Shown here piece by piece: positions 60,480-64,000 of a stretch of DNA of 64,000 bases (the first letter of the stretch is position 1; each line of letters begins with the position of its first letter). The position numbers were made by a program, and so were the translations under genes. The notes beneath the pieces are model-generated. The model made no database searches, was not told where the DNA came from, and was given only the letters and a program-made list of their open reading frames with translations. The DNA comes from JADGQN01 sp035315185. GTDB taxonomy: Bacteria; Desulfobacterota; Syntrophorhabdia; Syntrophorhabdales; WCHB1-27. The DNA is taken from contig DATFYE010000194.1 in the NCBI GenBank assembly GCA_035315185.1, positions 25,586 through 89,585 of the forward strand. Direction: 5' to 3'.

Positions 60480-60857
60480 CTATACCAGACGCGGCGAGTG
60501 TTTTGGCCCCTTTTTGCGAGCTTGGTAATAGGCCCGGTGGGCTCTTCGGCCAGTCTGAATCTCCAGTATGGCTTGCTGGCATTCACCAAGCATCATCTTG
60601 ATTTTCTGTTGTACACGCTCGTGTCTTTCTGCCACCTGCGCAAGGAGTCTGGCCATCTCCTGGCTAATCTTTGACTGCCCGTGCTGTTCATTCCTGCTTT
60701 CAATTTCACGGAGCTTGATGAAGATCTCTTCCTTCCGGCGCATACAGGCTTCCAGTTCACCCAGATTATCGGCGGTGATAGCCTGTTCCTCCTTCTCGGC
60801 AAGCTTAAGCAATTGTTCGTACAACGCCCGAAGCCCTTCGTTAAAAGGCTTTTCCAT
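60480..60857 (-). CDS. FliT/FlgN-like flagellar export chaperone candidate
   Basis: The 125-residue protein is all-helical and rich in charged residues, with a pattern (LYEQLLKLAEKEEQAITADNLGELEACMRRKEEIFIKLRE) typical of FlgN/FliT-type chaperones. It comes right after fliS and fliD on the same strand, the usual place of fliT, which binds FliD subunits before export. Sequence resemblance to FliT itself is weak, so the call rests mainly on position and fold type. Confidence 0.62.
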   Translation of the reverse strand: MEKPFNEGLRALYEQLLKLAEKEEQAITADNLGELEACMRRKEEIFIKLREIESRNEQHGQSKISQEMARLLAQVAERHERVQQKIKMMLGECQQAILEIQTGRRAHRAYYQARKKGPKHSPRLV

Positions 60858-60866
60858 ATATTCCCC

Positions 60867-61307
60867 TCAGACGCTTACCGTAATCTTTTTTGGGATGGCC
60901 GCACCCTCTTCCTGCTGCGAATCTTTTGGGTCCCCGCCTTTTCTACAGATGCTGGCCCACCCTTCCCTCACCGCATCAAGGAGTTTTACAATCTCTTCTA
61001 ATTTTTTGGCATCATTGTACAAGTTCGCCTCGGTGAGTCGCACGAGCATATAGCTGTACAGGTCCTGGAGGTTCCTTGCAATTTCCCTGCCTTTCTCCAT
61101 ATCGAGGCAGGAGAGAAGATACTCTATAATCTTTTCAACCTTCTCCAAGAGCCGCACCTTGGCCGTTATGTTCTCTCTGGCGATCTCCCTGACTGCCTCA
61201 TTCAAGAACCTGATAGCACCTTCGTAGAGCATAAGGACTGTCTCTTCGGGACTCGAAGATGCAAGGTGTATCTCTCTGTATTGCCGACTAAGATTGCGCC
61301 TTACCAT
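60867..61307 (-). CDS. fliS: Flagellar export chaperone FliS
   Basis: The 146-residue helical protein shows the FliS pattern: an N-terminal YREIHLASSSPEETVLMLYEG, then AIRFLNEAVREI, a middle LLSCLDMEKGREIARNL and YMLVRLTEANLYND. FliS holds flagellin until export. The C-terminal extension (GGDPKDSQQEEGAAIPKK) is not conserved. It lies directly after fliD. Confidence 0.92.
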   Translation of the reverse strand: MVRRNLSRQYREIHLASSSPEETVLMLYEGAIRFLNEAVREIARENITAKVRLLEKVEKIIEYLLSCLDMEKGREIARNLQDLYSYMLVRLTEANLYNDAKKLEEIVKLLDAVREGWASICRKGGDPKDSQQEEGAAIPKKITVSV

Positions 61308-61335
61308 TCTTGTGCTCTTTTACCGTCCATCACGT

Positions 61336-64000
61336 TCACGAACTGCTTGACGAGTTGCTTGAACTATTACTTGAAGAATTACTTGAAGAATTGTTCGAAA
61401 GAGTGTTTGAAACAATACTTGAGGCGCTGCTCGAAGGACTGCTTGTGGAGCTGCCGGTAAGAGCCGCAAGTTGCAGTGTCAGATACTGGCTAGTTAACTG
61501 GTACTGCTCGAGGGTCGTTTCGAGTCGTGCATATCTGTCCTGCAAGTTTTGTTGTTCCTGTGTGAACCTGTCCTCCATCGACTGGATCTCTGTGTTTATG
61601 CTGTTTATGCTATCCTGCAGCGAGTCTTCTTTTGATTTTAGAATGCCGTTGGTAGAGTCAGTATACGTGGCCAAGCTCGCAGGCAGTTTGTCCGCGATCC
61701 CCGAGGAGATCGTGACAGTGCCCAAGCCTCCTGTCTTGGTTGAGTCGACCGTTATAGTAAGCCCGTCCTCCGCAAGACCGGAGTTCGACGTGAGCTGATT
61801 GCCGACACCTTTGGCCACATCGCTGTTGATGAGGCCCACGACGTCCACACCTGTGCTCGCAGACGACCCGTCCGCATTGAAGCCAACCTGGCCTGCTACG
61901 TTTCCCTGATCGGACGTGACCTTGAGGTATTGGTCTGCCCCGTAGCCGGTAGAGGCAATCCTTACCTGCCCGTTTTCATTTGAGGCGGAGAGCCCGACGT
62001 TCTGAGTGGCAAAGGCGCTGTTGAGCGTGTTGACGATGCTATTCACACCCGAGCCTGCATTCAGATTGACCGAGAAGGTGGTATAGGTGGGACTGCTCGC
62101 GGTCTTGTTCCCGGAGTACTGAAAGGTCAATGTTTCGTTGGTGGTGATGCCGCTAGAGGCTATCGTCTGGCCCCCGAGGAGCGTGGCCTGCTGAGGGGCT
62201 GTGGCTATGTATACGCTGTACGTTCCCGGTTGTGTGTTGGAGGTTTTGCTCACGAACGAAACCGCTGAATTGGAGGGGGTGGCTGTACCGATAAAGAGCT
62301 TTGCCACGCTATTGGGATTTGCGGCGAGTGCAGCAGCAACCATGCTGTCGTCCAGGCTCAATTTTCCCGTTTGCGGGTCTGACGTAATGCCTATTTGGGA
62401 GAGGTTCGTATAGCTGGACGTGCCGAGGCCGGGGATGCTGCCGGTCACGACTCTTGCGATCTTGCTCCTGATCTCCAGGAGGGTCGGGTCCCCGAGCAGT
62501 GGACTGGCAGCCGTTTGTGAGTTCGGGTCATAGCTGAGCTGCGTGTTAAGAAAGTCTGCCATCGTGTTATACGCATCTACAAAGTCCTTGATGCTCGACT
62601 CGGCAGCGTCAGACTTCCCTGAAACCGTGATCGTGGCCGGTGATGACGCATCTGCGGCGGTCAGATTGAGGGTGACGCCTCCGATAACATCCGTGATGGT
62701 ATTGGAGCTTTTGACCATTGTGGAGTTTCCGACCTTTATCACCGCGTCCTGGGCAGCCTGCATCTCGGGGTTAAAAACATCAACGCTGAACTTGTCGCCG
62801 ACGGCAAGGGTGCCGGTCAAGCCGAAATTGATCTTCACCCGTCCGTTGGTGCTGTTTGCCACCGTGCCGCTGTCTATGAACATACCTGCATCAAAAGTAC
62901 TCGTGTCCGAGTTCCCCGCGTTCACGGTTGCATCCACCGTATCAAAACCGAGCACCCCGGCTGCAGTCGATCCTGCATTCGACCAGTTGAAGGTTACTGC
63001 GCTCCCCGTGTTATTCGTGATCGTAAACTTTCTCGTACCGCCATCATACGAGACCGAATATCCTGAGCCAAGCTCTGTTTGCAGTTCTGCTGCGAGGCCG
63101 GACCCGGTATAGGTACCCTGGGTCAGGGTGATCGGAGCGCCATTCACGTAAAGCGTATTGTTGGTCGAATCGATCGTGATATCTGCTGTTGTATCAGCCC
63201 CTCCGGTACTTACCGTGATCGGGGCGGACCAGGTAATACCGCCGTCTGTTGAGTATTCATATTTTGCCCGGTTGGCGAGGGCACCGGTCGTGGCCCCTGC
63301 GCTCGTAATCTTGGCAATATAACTCTTGTTATCTGTCCCCGTGTAGTAGTTTCCGCTGTCCGTATAGACGTTGCCCGAATAGCTATTGGCCGCGTATGCA
63401 TAGGCGGTTCCGATCTGCTTATCAGTGAAATCGAGGTTCGTGTCGTTGCGTGTGATCTGGATAGAATTTGCCGAGCCGGTGGATGTTGCGGTAAGCACAA
63501 GCCTGTAAGGATCGACTCCGCTTCCATTGTTTATGATTGAAGCTGAGACACCTGCATTGGCTGTATTTATCGCATTCGCTAACCCTTGAAGGGTCATAGT
63601 CTGGTTAACGCCGATTGTCGTGGTGGCGCCCGTGCTGCCCACCTTGAAGGTGAAGCTGCCTGCAGCTCCGGCGATGGGTGTCGTGTTCGGGTCTGCCCAG
63701 CCCTGGGAGGCACTTATACCCGCCTGGGCGAGCTGGTCTACGTCGACCGTATAGGTGCCAGCGGCGGCAGTACTGGATGCGGAAGCCGTAAGTACCTGGG
63801 TTCCTGTTCCGGTATTAGCCACGGAGGCCTGTAGTGTATTAAACTTGGTAGGATCATTCAGGGCCTGCAGGGAAGACGCGAACGATCCCAGGTTTGTTTG
63901 GAGCTGGAGTAGAGCGGCGATTTTCGCCTGGTAGTTAGTTTGTTGCTGTTGGAGTAACTGTTCCGGTTGTCTTTCAAGGGCCATGGTCTGCTGTATTATC
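61336..64000 (-). CDS. fliD: Flagellar cap protein FliD (5' end outside window)
   Basis: The frame is open through the window edge. The ATG at 63984 is not the start because upstream codons IIQQT and MALERQPEQLLQQQQ fit the FliD N-terminal helix. At least 887 residues are present, more than the usual 450-700, because of a long variable middle domain. The N-terminal coiled coil (ALLQLQTNLGSFASSLQALND), SSTAAAGTYTVDVDQLAQ, and the C-terminal YARLETTLEQYQLTSQYLTLQLAALTG (here split: YARLETTLEQ, QLAALTG) are as in FliD. After the normal end comes a tail of about 35 Ser/Asn residues. It caps the filament and folds flagellin. Confidence 0.92.
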   Translation of the reverse strand, partial: IIQQTMALERQPEQLLQQQQTNYQAKIAALLQLQTNLGSFASSLQALNDPTKFNTLQASVANTGTGTQVLTASASSTAAAGTYTVDVDQLAQAGISASQGWADPNTTPIAGAAGSFTFKVGSTGATTTIGVNQTMTLQGLANAINTANAGVSASIINNGSGVDPYRLVLTATSTGSANSIQITRNDTNLDFTDKQIGTAYAYAANSYSGNVYTDSGNYYTGTDNKSYIAKITSAGATTGALANRAKYEYSTDGGITWSAPITVSTGGADTTADITIDSTNNTLYVNGAPITLTQGTYTGSGLAAELQTELGSGYSVSYDGGTRKFTITNNTGSAVTFNWSNAGSTAAGVLGFDTVDATVNAGNSDTSTFDAGMFIDSGTVANSTNGRVKINFGLTGTLAVGDKFSVDVFNPEMQAAQDAVIKVGNSTMVKSSNTITDVIGGVTLNLTAADASSPATITVSGKSDAAESSIKDFVDAYNTMADFLNTQLSYDPNSQTAASPLLGDPTLLEIRSKIARVVTGSIPGLGTSSYTNLSQIGITSDPQTGKLSLDDSMVAAALAANPNSVAKLFIGTATPSNSAVSFVSKTSNTQPGTYSVYIATAPQQATLLGGQTIASSGITTNETLTFQYSGNKTASSPTYTTFSVNLNAGSGVNSIVNTLNSAFATQNVGLSASNENGQVRIASTGYGADQYLKVTSDQGNVAGQVGFNADGSSASTGVDVVGLINSDVAKGVGNQLTSNSGLAEDGLTITVDSTKTGGLGTVTISSGIADKLPASLATYTDSTNGILKSKEDSLQDSINSINTEIQSMEDRFTQEQQNLQDRYARLETTLEQYQLTSQYLTLQLAALTGSSTSSPSSSASSIVSNTLSNNSSSNSSSNSSSNSSSSS

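Noticed and set aside
61310..61798. Plus-strand frame encoding a Leu/Glu-rich repeat (coiled-coil-like)
   Set aside because: It is the reverse reading of the Ser/Asn tail of FliD; the regular heptads come from the DNA repeat, and FliD is the conserved gene.

Overview
The window looks like chromosome from a Gram-negative, flagellated and piliated anaerobe of the former Deltaproteobacteria (Desulfobacterota, Syntrophorhabdus-like). Supporting signs are a fused BadF/BcrA-type dehydratase activase, a corrinoid-regulated TonB receptor, a CooT-type protein, a stand-alone IMP cyclohydrolase, sigma-54-type pilus promoters and a DVU0524-like flagellar protein. Placement is inference from gene families; no marker gene settles the species.

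Layout. 1-4.6 kb (minus): branched-chain amino acid ABC genes (livH partial, livK-like) and a BtuB-like outer-membrane receptor behind a cobalamin riboswitch. 4.8-5.4 kb (plus): DUF3842 and CooT-like pair. 5.5-8.9 kb (minus): acyP-ccsB-hemA-hemC. 8.9-14.5 kb (plus): a 1387-residue activase/dehydratase-type protein and a CNNM/CBS membrane protein. 14.6-22 kb (minus): guaB-guaA-dnaE-accA with overlapping ends. 22.4-27 kb (plus): a small exported protein, then a minor-pilin operon behind a consensus sigma-54 promoter. 27.3-29.1 kb: two peptide-ABC ATPases. 29.2-31 kb (minus): a NodC-like glycosyltransferase behind a c-di-GMP-I riboswitch. 31.1-42.6 kb (plus): sigma-54 activator, pilA (sigma-54 promoter), pilD, pseudopilin, O-antigen-ligase-like protein, then pilMNOPQ plus an unknown exported protein (another sigma-54 promoter). 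42.6-44.4 kb: pseudouridine synthase, ArsR-like and Fis-like regulators. 44.7-49 kb (minus): isopropylmalate-dehydrogenase-like gene, purD, IMP cyclohydrolase, radical SAM protein. 49.2-50 kb (plus): tRNA-Val(CAC), yebC. 50.2-55.4 kb (minus): ruvCAB, rodZ-like, lon. 55.7-64 kb (minus): fliD (partial)-fliS-fliT-like, then a sigma-28 promoter followed by a DVU0524-like protein, a response regulator, an HD-GYP phosphodiesterase, a PilZ protein and motAB.

Two themes join the parts. First, surface motility is tied to c-di-GMP: the HD-GYP enzyme, the PilZ receptor and the riboswitch-controlled glycosyltransferase lie near pilus and flagellar genes, with sigma-54 and sigma-28 promoters marking the two regulons. 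Second, gene ends carry several families of structured intergenic repeats. One family has arms built of 9-nt tandem units, one of 7-nt units, and one is a 120-140 bp element whose terminal inverted repeats change in a compensatory way between copies. Some encode the C-termini of neighbouring proteins. These repeats and the linked control elements are the least explained part of the window. No CRISPR array, rRNA or intact insertion sequence was seen.
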